Shown here piece after piece: positions 37,771-49,309 of a stretch of 64,000 nucleotides of DNA; within the stretch, counting starts at the first letter, position 1; every line of letters starts with the position of its first letter. The notes beneath the pieces were generated by a model. The model was not told where the DNA came from. It saw only the letters and a program-made list of their open reading frames with translations, and did no database searches. The DNA lies in the NCBI RefSeq assembly GCF_022179805.1, contig NZ_BPUO01000007.1:310001-374000 (forward strand), read 5' to 3'. A program made the translations under genes and the position numbers. The DNA comes from Cupriavidus pauculus. GTDB taxonomy: Bacteria; Pseudomonadota; Gammaproteobacteria; Burkholderiales; Burkholderiaceae.

Positions 37771-39336
37771 TTACTCCATATGGATCTTGGCCGCGTGTTC
37801 GGTCACGCTGCTACGCAGCTCCAGGTCCGGCATCCGGCGCACGATGACCAGTGCCAGCACGGCCGCCACGGCGCCTGCCGCGAAGATCAGGTGGAAACCG
37901 GACTCCACGCCGCTGGCCAGGATCTGGCGCACGGCCGGCGACAGGTGCGCCATCGCCTCGCTGCCATGGCGCAGCGACCCGAGGTCCAGCGCCTGCGTCA
38001 CGCCCGAGCGGACCAGGGCATCGCGGAACTCCATGGCCAGCAGCGTGCCGGCCAGCGCGCCGCCCAGTGCGCTACCCAGCGAACGGATCACCAGCAGGGC
38101 GCCGGTGCCGGCGCCCATGTCGCGGCGCTCCAGCGCGTTCTGCACCGTGATCAGCGTGCCGACCATCGCCATGCCCAGGCCGATACCGGCAATCGTCATC
38201 GCCACCAGCACCAGCGCGATGGGCACGGCGGCCGTCAGCGTGGCCAGCGACACCAGGCCCACGGCGGCGGCCACATAGCCGCCGGTCAGGATCTCGCGCA
38301 TGCGACCAAGCCGGGGCGCCAGCCAGGCCACGATGAAGTTGCCCGCCACCGTGGACAGCAGGAACGGCACCACCAGCAGGCCAGACAACGACGCATCAGC
38401 ATCGCGCACGAGCTGGAAATGCAGGGGCAGGGCGAAGATGCACAGGAAGATATTGAGCGCGGCCAGCGCCGACGCGCCCACGCCCATCACATAGGTGCGA
38501 TTACCAAACAGGCGCGGCGGCAGCATCGGATCGGCCGCGCGCCGTTCCTGCCAGGCCAGCAGCGCCACGGACACCAGCGTCAGCAGCAGCAGGCCGCCCA
38601 TTTCCAGCGAAATCCAGTCGAATGCCTCGCCGGCCCAGCTCATCGCCAGCAGAAAGGCGACGATGGCCACCGCCAGCAGGCAGGCGCCCAGCCAGTCCAC
38701 GCGCGGCTTGCCGCCGCGCGGACGCAGGTGGGCCAGACCGCGATAACACATGGCCATGGCCAGCAGCCCGAGCGGCACGTTGATCCAGAACAGCCAGCGC
38801 CACGACATGTGGTCGGACACCCAGCCACCCACCAGCGGCCCGGCAATCGACGACACCGCCCATACCGTGGCCAGATAACCCTGGTAGCGCCCGCGCTGGC
38901 GCGGTGCCACCACGTCGGCGATGGCCGCCTGCGCCAGCGACATCAGCCCGCCGCCGCCCACCCCCTGCAACGCGCGGAACAGGATCAGCTGCGTCAGCGA
39001 CTGCGCCAGCGCGCACGCCACCGAGGCGGCAATGAACAGCGAGATGGCCAGCATCAGCAGGCGCCGCCGCCCGAAACTGTCCGACAGCTTGCCGTACAGC
39101 GGCGTGGTCACCGTCGACACGATCAGGTAGGCGGTGACGATCCACGACAGGTGGCCAAAACCGTTCAGGTCATTGGCAATGGCTGGCACGGCCGGGATGA
39201 CCACGGTCTGGTCGAGCGCGGCCAGCAGGATGCACAGCACGATGCCCCCGATCACCCGCATGATCGCGGCATGGTCGTGAGCAACAGGTATGGCAGAGTC
39301 GAGCGAAGCGGATTGGGAAGGCGAGGGCGATGACAT
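37771..39336 (-). CDS. DHA2-family (EmrB-like) drug efflux MFS transporter
   Basis: A 521-residue, 14-helix major facilitator (ATG at 39336; an upstream ATG at 39372 adds 12 residues). Signatures are the antiporter N-terminus LAALDQTVVIPAVPAIANDL, SWIVTAYLIVSTVTTPLYGKLSDSFGRR and ALQGVGGGGLMSLAQAAIADVV (motif C region). MSWRWLFWINVPLG is also diagnostic of DHA2 pumps. No membrane-fusion partner (EmrA) is adjacent. Substrate unknown. Confidence 0.93.
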   Translation of the reverse strand: MSSPSPSQSASLDSAIPVAHDHAAIMRVIGGIVLCILLAALDQTVVIPAVPAIANDLNGFGHLSWIVTAYLIVSTVTTPLYGKLSDSFGRRRLLMLAISLFIAASVACALAQSLTQLILFRALQGVGGGGLMSLAQAAIADVVAPRQRGRYQGYLATVWAVSSIAGPLVGGWVSDHMSWRWLFWINVPLGLLAMAMCYRGLAHLRPRGGKPRVDWLGACLLAVAIVAFLLAMSWAGEAFDWISLEMGGLLLLTLVSVALLAWQERRAADPMLPPRLFGNRTYVMGVGASALAALNIFLCIFALPLHFQLVRDADASLSGLLVVPFLLSTVAGNFIVAWLAPRLGRMREILTGGYVAAAVGLVSLATLTAAVPIALVLVAMTIAGIGLGMAMVGTLITVQNALERRDMGAGTGALLVIRSLGSALGGALAGTLLAMEFRDALVRSGVTQALDLGSLRHGSEAMAHLSPAVRQILASGVESGFHLIFAAGAVAAVLALVIVRRMPDLELRSSVTEHAAKIHME

Positions 39337-39496
39337 GCGGGCGGAACTGGGCGTGTAGCGGCGGGGATACAAGAAATCGGCCGCGTGACGTGGACGCGGC
39401 CTAATTCAGCAATCGCATAATTATATGCATGCTTAGCATTTGGCGCTGCGTTGCATCACGACGCTGTGCAGGGGGAAATTGCCCGCCGGGAGACGT

Positions 39497-39525
39497 CCCG
39501 GGCACGTCCGCTCGACGTGCCCGGG
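39497..39525. terminator. Strong hairpin downstream of the CBS gene
   Basis: CCCGGGCACGTC and GACGTGCCCGGG form a perfect 12-bp stem with a 5-nt loop, 42 bp past the CBS-gene stop. There is no T-tract on either strand, so it could be a Rho-independent-like end, an mRNA stabiliser or a palindromic binding site. Confidence 0.45.
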
Positions 39526-39567
39526 GCAGATGGAGGAAGGGAAATGCCTGAGGCGGCGCGGGGTTGG

Positions 39568-40008
39568 CTAGCGAGAGCCGCCCGTGATGTAGTGTTCGAG
39601 CTGCTCGATCGTGAAGCGCTGCTCGCTGATGATGTCGTTGACCAGGTCACCGATCGACAGCATGCCGAGCAGGGTGTCGCCGTCCAGCACCGGCAGGTGG
39701 CGCAGGCGGTGCCGCGTCATCAGCGCCATGCAGTCGTCGGTGGTCTGCTCCGACCGCACGTAGATCACGGCGGTGGTCATGATCTCCTTGACGAGCGTCT
39801 CGCGCGACGTACGTTGCATCAGGATCACCTTGCGCGCGTAATCCCGCTCGCTGAGGATGCCGACAATATTGTCGTGTTCCATCACCAGCAGCGCGCCAAT
39901 GCCCTTGTCCGCCATCAGTTGCAGCGCGGTGTACACCGTCGCCGTGGGCGGGATGCTGAAGATGGCATTGCGTGCCTTGCTTTCCAGAACTTGCCGTGCG
40001 GTTTTCAT
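39568..40008 (-). CDS. CBS-domain pair protein
   Basis: A 146-residue protein made only of two CBS motifs (about 10-65: IPPTATVYTALQLMADKGIGALLVMEHDNIVGILSERDYARK; about 75-135: YVRSEQTTDDCMALMTRHRLRHLPVLDGDTLLGMLSIGDLV). Such stand-alone pairs bind adenine nucleotides and sense energy state; SERDYARK is the common form in betaproteobacterial members. I chose the ATG at 40008, preceded by AAGGAG. Target unknown. Confidence 0.92.
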   Translation of the reverse strand: MKTARQVLESKARNAIFSIPPTATVYTALQLMADKGIGALLVMEHDNIVGILSERDYARKVILMQRTSRETLVKEIMTTAVIYVRSEQTTDDCMALMTRHRLRHLPVLDGDTLLGMLSIGDLVNDIISEQRFTIEQLEHYITGGSR

Positions 40009-40207
40009 TGTCACCGACTCCTTGTTGCTGTTTTGGAAACAGTCGCAGTCCAGACGCTTTCGATGTGCGATGCCGCGCGAGCCGCACGCCCCCCGGGGTC
40101 TGGCCACGTTCATTCAGATTAGCAAAGGATGGCGCCGGCTTACAGGGTGACTTCCACGAATCTTGTGTGAAATCTTTGCATGGCCGCATGGCAGCCTGCG
40201 GTGCCGC

Positions 40208-40912
40208 TCAGCCCGGCGATGCATCCGGCGCCAGCCTGACCGCGCGCGGCCTGCGCATCCACCGGCGGCCGAGCCGCGCGATGTCGGGAGGCGGATCCAC
40301 ATCGGGCGACGCATGAAACAGAATGGTCTGGCGCAATTTCGGACACCGGCTGGCGACAAAGGCGATGTCATCGGCAAATCCCATGTCGAGCATCCTGTCG
40401 GCGCCCTCGAAGATGACCGTGTTGATTGCGCGCAGGTCCAGGCTCGACGCCTCGATATGGTCGAGCAGCCGGCCCGGTGTGCCCACAACGATATGCGCGC
40501 CGTGAATCAGGCTATCGATCTGTGGCCGGATCGGCATGCCGGAGCAGAGCAGCGCCACCTTGACCTGTCCAGCAAACCGCACCAGCCGCCGTACGCGCCG
40601 CGCCACCACCTCGGCACGGTCACGCGTGGGGCACATCACCAGCGCCTGGACGTCGAAGCGTTGAGGATCGAGCCGGTGGAGCAGGGCGATCGACAGCATC
40701 GTGGCACTGCCGCCGTGCCGCACCTGCACCATCATGTCGTGGCCAGCCAGGGCCAGGGGCAGGGCGGCCGCCTGCAAGGGCGTCATCATCACATGACCCG
40801 ACTGCGCCAGCGCATCGAGCCACATCGGCTCCAGCGGCAACGCCGAAAAGGGTTCGCGCCGTGGCGTCGTCGATAGGGACGGGGACGGGCTGGGCTCGGG
40901 GCTGATGCTCAT
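40208..40912 (-). CDS. Degenerate DEAD-box (DbpA-like) pseudo-helicase, first RecA domain only
   Basis: A 234-residue protein that aligns by eye to the first RecA domain of DEAD-box RNA helicases, closest to DbpA: MTPLQAAALPLALAGHD (Q motif), ALVMCPTRDRAEVVA (Ia), IVVGTPGRLLDHI (Ib) and ADRMLDMGF after motif II. The ATPase residues are lost: motif I reads VRHGGSAT (residues 64-71) with no Walker Lys, DEAD is EGAD (169-172), and SAT is HAS (200-202). The second RecA domain is absent, and no continuation is seen downstream. The frame is open and the RNA-contact motif Ib is intact. It is 4 bp after the DUF72 gene (ATG at 40912). Either a retained RNA-binding or decoy protein, or a decaying gene. 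Confidence 0.8.
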   Translation of the reverse strand: MSISPEPSPSPSLSTTPRREPFSALPLEPMWLDALAQSGHVMMTPLQAAALPLALAGHDMMVQVRHGGSATMLSIALLHRLDPQRFDVQALVMCPTRDRAEVVARRVRRLVRFAGQVKVALLCSGMPIRPQIDSLIHGAHIVVGTPGRLLDHIEASSLDLRAINTVIFEGADRMLDMGFADDIAFVASRCPKLRQTILFHASPDVDPPPDIARLGRRWMRRPRAVRLAPDASPG

Positions 40913-40916
40913 GGCA

Positions 40917-41891
40917 TCACGCGGCAGCACGGGTAGTGGTTTTCCTGGCGGACTTCTTTGCGGGCGCCTTGGGGGTGGTTGGCTTTGGGGTGGCTGTCTT
41001 GGTCGCGACTGACTTCGCGGCGGCGGTCTTGGCAGCCGCCTTCTTCACCGGCACCTCTTCGGTCGGCGCCCATCCCAGTCGATGCAGTAACGCCCCGGCG
41101 GCGGCCGGCGCGCGTTCCTTGGCGCCGTTGATGAAGAACAGATAGACCTCTTTAGGCGCGAGCTTGGCACCGGGCTTGTCTTCCACCTTCGGCAAATCGC
41201 CAGGCGCCTTGCCGCCCGCCCAGGTCGACACGCGGCCGGCCCATTCGTCCAGATCCTTGGCCGCATAGCCGGTGGCGACCTTTTCCTGCGCATTCAGCAG
41301 CCGCGCGTAGACAAAGTCGGCGGTCAGGTCGGCGAACGATGGAAACTTGGGCGAATCGGTGAATACCGTCGCCGCCTTGTACTTGCGCGCGAGCTTCAGG
41401 TATTCGTCGCACATGAAACTGTCGTGACGCACTTCGAGCACATGGCGCAACTTCACGCCCTCGACCGAATCCGGCAGCAAGTCCAGAAACGCCTCGAAAT
41501 CGTCAGGCACGAACTGCTTGGTCGGCGCGAATTGCCAGACCAGCGGCCCGAGCTTGTCGCCAAGCTCCGCGATGCCGCTATCGATAAACCGGTGAATGGA
41601 ATCGGCACCCTCGGCGAGAATGCGCCGGTTCGTGGCAAAGCGCGACGCCTTGACCGAAAACACGAACCCGTCGGGCGTGGCATCGCGCCAGTTGGCAAAT
41701 GACGTGCGCTTCTGCGTGCCGTGATACGTGCTGTTGATCTCGATCGCGGTCAGGTGGCGGCTCGCATATTCCAGCTCGCGCGCCTGCGGCAGCCCGGCCG
41801 GGTAGAAATTGTCGCGCCACGGCGCAAAATTCCAGCCGCCAATGCCAATGTGGACGTTGCCCGCCGACTTGCTCTGCTTGCGCACTGCCAT
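40917..41891 (-). CDS. DUF72 (YecE-like) protein with Lys/Ala-rich tail
   Basis: A 324-residue protein. Residues of about 12-270 are the DUF72 TIM-barrel-like domain (HIGIGGWNFAPWRDNFYP, EINSTYHGTQKRTSFANW, FSVKASRFATN, LEVRHDSF, YARLLNAQEK, YLFFINGAKERAPAAA). Residues of about 280-324 are a low-complexity Lys/Ala/Thr/Pro tail (KKAAAKTAAAKS, TPKPTTPKAPAKKSARKTT) like histone H1-type bacterial proteins, suggesting nucleic-acid binding. The biochemical role of DUF72 is unknown to me. It is followed by the pseudo-helicase gene with a 4-bp gap, probably one operon. Confidence 0.92.
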   Translation of the reverse strand: MAVRKQSKSAGNVHIGIGGWNFAPWRDNFYPAGLPQARELEYASRHLTAIEINSTYHGTQKRTSFANWRDATPDGFVFSVKASRFATNRRILAEGADSIHRFIDSGIAELGDKLGPLVWQFAPTKQFVPDDFEAFLDLLPDSVEGVKLRHVLEVRHDSFMCDEYLKLARKYKAATVFTDSPKFPSFADLTADFVYARLLNAQEKVATGYAAKDLDEWAGRVSTWAGGKAPGDLPKVEDKPGAKLAPKEVYLFFINGAKERAPAAAGALLHRLGWAPTEEVPVKKAAAKTAAAKSVATKTATPKPTTPKAPAKKSARKTTTRAAA

Positions 41892-42044
41892 GGCTCCGAT
41901 CTCCGCGAGAGACGATGGCAGAAGTCTAGCCGGATTTGATGCACGGGTCTGTCAGCAGGCTTGCAGCATTTCAGATATCTGATTCCGCTGCGTGATGCTT
42001 GCAAGACGCGAAGCACCGGCCGCGCCGTCCCTCCAGGAGCCCGC

Positions 42045-42383
42045 TTACTTCCCTTCACCCGGCGCCGGATACTTGCGCGCGTTCATCTCCATCTTCGCCC
42101 GCACCGCCGCATCAAGGTCCACCCCGAGCGCCGTCACCAACTGCGTCAGGTAGATCGTGATATCGGCCAGTTCCTGCTCCACATGCGCCCGCTCATCGGT
42201 CGCCATCACACCGCGCGACTGCTCCTCGGTCTGCCACTGAAAAATCTCCACGAGCTCGGCCACCTCCACACTGAGCGCCATCGCAAGATTCTTCGGGCTG
42301 TGATACTTGCCCCAACCACGCTCCTCGCCAAAGGCCAGGGCGGCTTGCTGGAGGTTTTTCAGGTCGATGAGGGGGGTGGGCAT
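42045..42383 (-). CDS. MazG-like nucleotide pyrophosphohydrolase
   Basis: A 112-residue all-alpha NTP pyrophosphatase of the MazG-like/dCTPase group. Metal-binding glutamates appear in VEVAELVEIFQW and EQELADITIYL; a GWGKYHSPKNLAMAL segment precedes them. The protein is likely a house-cleaning enzyme for damaged or excess nucleotides. I use the ATG at 42383; the longer frame crosses the gyrB terminator. Same strand as gyrB, which ends 132 bp upstream. Confidence 0.9.
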   Translation of the reverse strand: MPTPLIDLKNLQQAALAFGEERGWGKYHSPKNLAMALSVEVAELVEIFQWQTEEQSRGVMATDERAHVEQELADITIYLTQLVTALGVDLDAAVRAKMEMNARKYPAPGEGK

Positions 42384-42460
42384 GGGGTTGGTGGCTAGGT
42401 CGGATGAGGGAGGGATTGTCGCATTGGTTGGGGAGTGTTCTCCTCGACTGAGAAGCCGGG

Positions 42461-42496
42461 AAAACAAAAAGCCACCCGAAGGTGGCTTTTTGTTTT
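42461..42496 (-). terminator. gyrB terminator
   Basis: AAAACAAAAAGCCACC TTCG GGTGGCTTTTTGTTTT read on the minus strand: an A/T-flanked 7-bp GC stem with a TTCG tetraloop, 19 bp after the gyrB stop. It is symmetric and would also act on the opposite strand. Confidence 0.93.
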
Positions 42497-42514
42497 CAGC
42501 GTGGTCGGCAACCC

Positions 42515-45046
<2,532 letters not shown>

Positions 45047-45135
45047 CTACTCACGATACTCACGGCAAAAGCGAAGAACGCCGGGCCCGCGCCAATGGTC
45101 GGCGGGTGCGGCAAATCCGCAATTGCGGGTTACTT

Positions 45136-45176
45136 AAAAACGGCAAAAGGGGCGGATCGCCTGGATCCGGCCCCTG
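45136..45176 (-). terminator. dnaN terminator
   Basis: On the minus strand GGGGCCGGATC CAGGC GATCCGCCCC (one bulged C) is followed by TTTTGCCGTTTTTAAG, about 50 bp after the dnaN stop. It implies partial separation of dnaN and gyrB transcription. Confidence 0.75.
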
Positions 45177-45224
45177 CTGCGGTGTGCGTCCGATTGTGTA
45201 TGGATGGCGACTTGGTGCTTGCCA

Positions 45225-46340
45225 TCAAATGCGCATCGGCATCACGACGTACTTGAAGTTGTCGTCTTCCGGCACGGTAATCAGCGCACTCGAATTGGAG
45301 TCGCCGAGACTGACCTGCACCTGCTCGCTCTTCAGGTTGGCGAGTACGTCGAGCAGATAGGTCACGTTAAATCCGATATCGAGCGCGTCGCCCGAATAAT
45401 CGAGTTCCAGCTCTTCCTGCGCCTCTTCCTGATCGGCGTTGGTCGAGCTGATCTTCAGCACGTGCGTGTCCAGGATGCAACGCACACCCTTGAACTTGTC
45501 GGTGGTCAGGATCGCGGTACGCTGCAGCGCCTGCTGCAGCTGCACGCGGTCGATCGCGAACGCATTCTTGTAGCCCTTGGGAATCACGCGCTGGAAGTCC
45601 GGGAACTTGCCTTCCACCAGCTTGCTGATCAGTTCCACGTTGGCAAACGTGAACTTGATCTGGTTGGCGGCCAGCTGCACCTGCACGGGATCGTCGGTGT
45701 CTTCCAGCAGGCGCTGCAGTTCCAGGATGGTCTTGCGCGGGATGATCACTTCCTGACGCGAACCCACGCCAGCCGCTTCGGTCTCCAGCTCCACGCCGCA
45801 ATACGCCAGGCGGTGACCGTCGGTGGCCACGGCCATGACCTTCTTTCCGTCCACCACCAGCAGCATGCCGTTCAGGTAGTAGCGGATGTCCTGCTGCGCC
45901 ATCGCGAAGTGCACCATCGCCAGCAGATGCTTGAACGTCTTCTGCGGCAGGCTCACGCTGGCGTTGAACTCGGCGGCCTCTGCAACCGTCGGGAATTCCT
46001 CGGCGGCCAGCGTCTGCAGCGCAAAGCGGCTCTTGCCCGATTGCACGGTCATGCGCTTGTCGTTCAGCGACAGCGCCACGTCGCCATCGGGCATCGCACG
46101 CAGGATGTCCAGCAGCTTGCGCGCGGCCACGGTGGTGGCCACGTCGTCGCTGCCGACGCCGCATTCGGCATGCGTGGTGATCTGGATCTCGATGTCGGTC
46201 GAGAGGAAGGATACGTTCGAGCCGGACTTGCGAATCAGCAGGTTGGCCAGGATCGGGAGGGTGTGGCGGCGCTCCACGATGCCGCTCACGATTTGCAGCG
46301 GACGCAGCAGATTGTCTCGCGAGGTTTTGACCAATTGCAT
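45225..46340 (-). CDS. dnaN: DNA polymerase III beta subunit (sliding clamp)
   Basis: Ring-shaped processivity clamp. I start at the ATG at 46340 (MQLVKTSRDNLLRPLQIVSGIVERRHTLPIL), giving 371 residues with three clamp domains and the usual terminus KYVVMPMRI. Typical motifs are LPILANLLI, RGEVIIPRKTILE-like QEVIIPRKTILEL, and VATDGHRLAYC. It lies between dnaA and gyrB in the canonical order. Confidence 0.99.
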   Translation of the reverse strand: MQLVKTSRDNLLRPLQIVSGIVERRHTLPILANLLIRKSGSNVSFLSTDIEIQITTHAECGVGSDDVATTVAARKLLDILRAMPDGDVALSLNDKRMTVQSGKSRFALQTLAAEEFPTVAEAAEFNASVSLPQKTFKHLLAMVHFAMAQQDIRYYLNGMLLVVDGKKVMAVATDGHRLAYCGVELETEAAGVGSRQEVIIPRKTILELQRLLEDTDDPVQVQLAANQIKFTFANVELISKLVEGKFPDFQRVIPKGYKNAFAIDRVQLQQALQRTAILTTDKFKGVRCILDTHVLKISSTNADQEEAQEELELDYSGDALDIGFNVTYLLDVLANLKSEQVQVSLGDSNSSALITVPEDDNFKYVVMPMRI

Positions 46341-46671
46341 TGAATTTATCCTTCGTCGTTTGTCGTCGGCGACCGCGGAATCGGGTAAAACCCAGATATC
46401 CAAATTTACTTTGGAAATCAACGAGTTAATGCCGGATTGTACCAAGGATAAGCCGCTGCGGTGAAGCGGGGCGAATCCGGCGGGGCGCCCGGCTGTGCAC
46501 AAAATGCCACGCCCGTCGCGTCAACTCCCGCCAATTCGTCCCGACTCACCGCAAAGCCTTATCTGAGGCCGGTTTCCCGCGATGCAACCGTTGCTTGTAG
46601 CGCCCGTTTGCCGCCGGACGCGCACCCAGTAGTATGCCAGCCCGGCAAGGCCGCCCTTCAAAACCGGCCGA
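46341..46671. other. dnaA-dnaN intergenic region
   Basis: This 331-bp gap has an AT-richer half next to dnaN that holds the predicted dnaN promoter, and a GC-rich half next to the dnaA stop in which I see neither a gene nor a clear terminator. Confidence 0.6.
46393..46421 (-). promoter_or_regulatory. Candidate dnaN promoter
   Basis: On the minus strand TTGATT and TATCTG are separated by 17 bp, with the -10 about 53 bp before the dnaN ATG and an AT-rich spacer (AAAGTAAATTTGGA). Confidence 0.55.
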
Positions 46672-48414
46672 TCAGCCCTTGAGCGTCTGTTCCAGCACGT
46701 GCAGCTCGTGGTTGAGCTGCGCATCCTTGCCACGCTCGTCGGCGATCTTGCGCACGGCGTGCAGCACCGTGGTGTGGTCGCGTCCGCCGAACAGCTCGCC
46801 GATTTCCGGCAGGCTCTTCTGCGTCAGTTCCTTGGCCAGGTACATCGCGATCTGGCGCGGCCGGGCAATGTTGGCGGGCCGCTTCTTCGAATACATGTCC
46901 GCGACCTTGATGTTGTAGAAGTCGGCACACGTCTTCTGGATGTTCTCGACCGAGATCTGGCGGTTCTGCACGGTCAGCAGGTCCTTGAGCGCTTCGCGCG
47001 TGACCTCGATCGTGATGTCCTTGCCGTGGAAGTTCGAGAACGCCAAGATCTTGCGCAGCGCGCCTTCCAGCTCGCGCACGTTCGAACGCAGGTGCTTGGC
47101 CACGAAGAACGCCACTTCCTCCGGCACGCTCACGTTTTCGGCGGCGGCCTTCTTCATCAGGATGGCCACGCGCATTTCCAGCTCGGGCGGCTCGATCGCC
47201 ACCGTCAGGCCGGAGTCGAAGCGCGAGATCAGCCGGTCGTCGATACCGGTGATTTCCTTCGGATACGTATCGCTGGTGATGATCACCTGCGCTCGGTTGG
47301 CGATCAGCGCCTCGAACGCATAGAAGAACTCTTCCTGCGTACGGTTCTTGCCCGAGAAGAACTGGATGTCATCGATCAGCAGCAGGTCCAGCGAATGGTA
47401 GTAGCGCTTGAATTCGTCGAACGCCTTTCGCTGGTAAGCCTTCACCACATCGGACACGTACTGCTCGGCGTGGATATAGCGGATGCGCGCGCGCGGGTTC
47501 TCCATCAGCATGAAGTTGCCGATGGCGTGAATCAGGTGGGTCTTGCCCAGGCCCACGCCGCCGTAGAGGTACAGCGGGTTGTACGACTTGCCCGGGTTGT
47601 TGGCCACCTGGATGGCAGCGGCGCGCGCCAGCTGGTTGGCCTTGCCGGTCACGAAGTTGTCGAACGTCAGGATCGGGTTCAGCCGCGAGCGCTCGTGCAC
47701 CGTGTCGTTCGGCTGCGCGCCGGCCGCGGCCGGTTGCTGCGACGGCACACGGTACGAGCGGGCGCTGGCTTCAGACGCGTCCATCTGGGCCACGTCGATA
47801 TCGCCCATGTCCTGCGCGTGCGAGCCACCCTGGAGCGGATGCCCGGTGGGCGCGGCGCCGCGATGCGGCATGGCGCCGGGCGCCGACGGGTAGGGCATCT
47901 GGCCGGCGGGCGCGCCGTAGCCGGGCTGACCGCCACCCTGGCCGGCATTCCCCTGGCCACCGTATTCGTGATATCCGCCCGCCTGGGGCGCTTGCGAAGG
48001 GCGCACGGGCGCGTGATCGAACGACTGGCCCGGCATGCCGCCGGGTACGCCAGCCGGTGCGCCAGGATAGGCCGCGCCACCCGGACCCATTGCTGCGGGC
48101 GCCATGCCATTGTCATGGCCCTGCTGCTGCATGGCCTGCTGTGTATAAGTGGCCGCGCGGCCCGATGCCGCAGGGTCCAGGACGAAGTGAACGCTGACCT
48201 GCGTTTCCCAGTATTCGCACGCAAGCGCGGTAATCCGCCCCGAAAACTGGCTCTTGACCCAGTCGAGCTTGAAGCGGTTCGGCGCGGCAATCCGCAGCGC
48301 ATGCGCTTCCTCGTCGAAGGCGACGGGCGCCAACGGCTTGATCCAGGTTTTGAATTGTTGGGGCGTCAGTTCGCGCTCGAGTTGCGCGGCTGCTGCCTGC
48401 CAGAAATCTTGCAT
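46672..48414 (-). CDS. dnaA: Chromosomal replication initiator DnaA
   Basis: Origin-binding AAA+ initiator. The ATG at 48414 gives 580 residues, with domain [21 protein letters not shown] at the start. Domain I is about 1-85. Domain II (about 86-240) is an unusually long Gly/Pro/Gln/Met-rich linker. Domain III has Walker A GGVGLGKT (285-292) and Walker B LLIDDIQF. Domain IV has the DnaA-box signature [16 protein letters not shown] predicted promoter about 270 bp upstream has a DnaA box over its -35, implying autoregulation. Confidence 0.98.
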   Translation of the reverse strand: MQDFWQAAAAQLERELTPQQFKTWIKPLAPVAFDEEAHALRIAAPNRFKLDWVKSQFSGRITALACEYWETQVSVHFVLDPAASGRAATYTQQAMQQQGHDNGMAPAAMGPGGAAYPGAPAGVPGGMPGQSFDHAPVRPSQAPQAGGYHEYGGQGNAGQGGGQPGYGAPAGQMPYPSAPGAMPHRGAAPTGHPLQGGSHAQDMGDIDVAQMDASEASARSYRVPSQQPAAAGAQPNDTVHERSRLNPILTFDNFVTGKANQLARAAAIQVANNPGKSYNPLYLYGGVGLGKTHLIHAIGNFMLMENPRARIRYIHAEQYVSDVVKAYQRKAFDEFKRYYHSLDLLLIDDIQFFSGKNRTQEEFFYAFEALIANRAQVIITSDTYPKEITGIDDRLISRFDSGLTVAIEPPELEMRVAILMKKAAAENVSVPEEVAFFVAKHLRSNVRELEGALRKILAFSNFHGKDITIEVTREALKDLLTVQNRQISVENIQKTCADFYNIKVADMYSKKRPANIARPRQIAMYLAKELTQKSLPEIGELFGGRDHTTVLHAVRKIADERGKDAQLNHELHVLEQTLKG

Positions 48415-48686
48415 GTGTTCTTCTAAGTGATCGCGCCATCGCATCAATGGCACGTCACGGGTGACGTAACGCCTTGCAGTCACCGGGCCCCTGCATGCCT
48501 TGTGCGCCATCTTCGCAGCGACAAGGCAATACACCGTCCTCGAATGCAATGCTTCGTGACGGTGTTTCCAATGGGGTATACCTCGCGCCCCTCGCCAGCT
48601 TTTGCTGACGTGCATCGCGGTATACCGAAGGCAGGCAGTCCCGGGTTGTGCGTGCGCCACGCGGCCCGTGTAGTGTTTGGACCCGG

Positions 48687-48716
48687 ATTGTACCCCCCGG
48701 CCCAAGTTATCCACAA
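48687..48716 (-). promoter_or_regulatory. Candidate dnaA promoter overlapping a DnaA box
   Basis: Minus strand TTGTGG, 18 bp, TACAAT. The -35 overlaps the perfect DnaA box at 48707-48715, a layout suited to DnaA autorepression. Confidence 0.5.
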
Positions 48717-48910
48717 AGGATAACCCTGTGGACAAGTTGTGAAAATTCAGTGGATTTGTGTGCACAACTCGCGCGGAAGGCGCGCGCCACAAGGGCTCGT
48801 AGGACCTGATAATCCATCGGAAACAAGGACTTGATCCACCGCGGTACTGCAGATAGGTGATGGGGAATACCCACAGAGTTACCCACCGAATATTGTGGAC
48901 AATGGTGCAC
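48700..48910. other. oriC: Chromosomal replication origin oriC
   Basis: The DnaA boxes lie in the dnaA-rpmH gap: a perfect TTATCCACA at 48707-48715 (plus), TTGTCCACA at 48727-48735 and 48894-48902 (minus) and TTGTGCACA at 48759-48767 (minus), with weaker ATACCCACA and TTACCCACC forms near 48868-48887. AT-richer stretches (GAAAATTCAGTGGATTTGTG, 48741-48760) could be part of the unwinding element. Gene orientation flips here, consistent with bidirectional replication. Exact borders are not determinable by eye. Confidence 0.8.
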
Positions 48911-48973
48911 CAGTGTTGACGGCGCCTTGTCACGCACATCTGCGGGAAATTGCGGTACCGGCCGTCTGGATTC

Positions 48974-49002
48974 TTGACACTGCCGACGAAAATCGGTTAA
49001 AT
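48974..49002 (+). promoter_or_regulatory. rpmH operon promoter
   Basis: TTGACA (48974-48979), exactly 17 bp, TTAAAT (48997-49002): a near-consensus sigma-70 promoter facing rpmH-rnpA-yidD-yidC. It predicts a leader of about 300 nt. Confidence 0.8.
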
Positions 49003-49309
49003 GGCGGGTTCTGCGATGCGGCAGGGGATCACGTATGCGCATCGCCGGGTCTGGCCCGTACCGCTACATGTAAAGAATGTGCGGCATCGGTCAAGCGGCC
49101 TTGATCCCCGCCAGCGCCTTTGTCCATTACGGCCAAGGCCAGCGGCGGCCGGCAGCAAGACAGAACCAGAATCGTCGGCATGGCCGTGGCAACCTCGTCG
49201 TAAACCGAGCGTCTGCGTTGCGGCAGCCCCATGCGAACCATACGCGGCGGCCAAGGCGCCCCGGCATCGGCCGGCGCCCGGAAAGCCCGGATCAACCAGA
49301 GAGTGCAAC

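Larger units (their letters stand above)
48415..49309. other. dnaA-rpmH intergenic region containing oriC
   Basis: This 895-bp divergent gap holds a long dnaA leader (48415-48680), the dnaA promoter, the DnaA-box cluster, the rpmH promoter and an rpmH leader of about 300 nt. Open frames in it are not recognisable as genes. Confidence 0.8.

Noticed and set aside
46672..48939. Longer dnaA reading frame extending into oriC
   Set aside because: The extra N-terminal residues would cover the dnaA promoter and origin; the conserved start is MQDFW at 48414.
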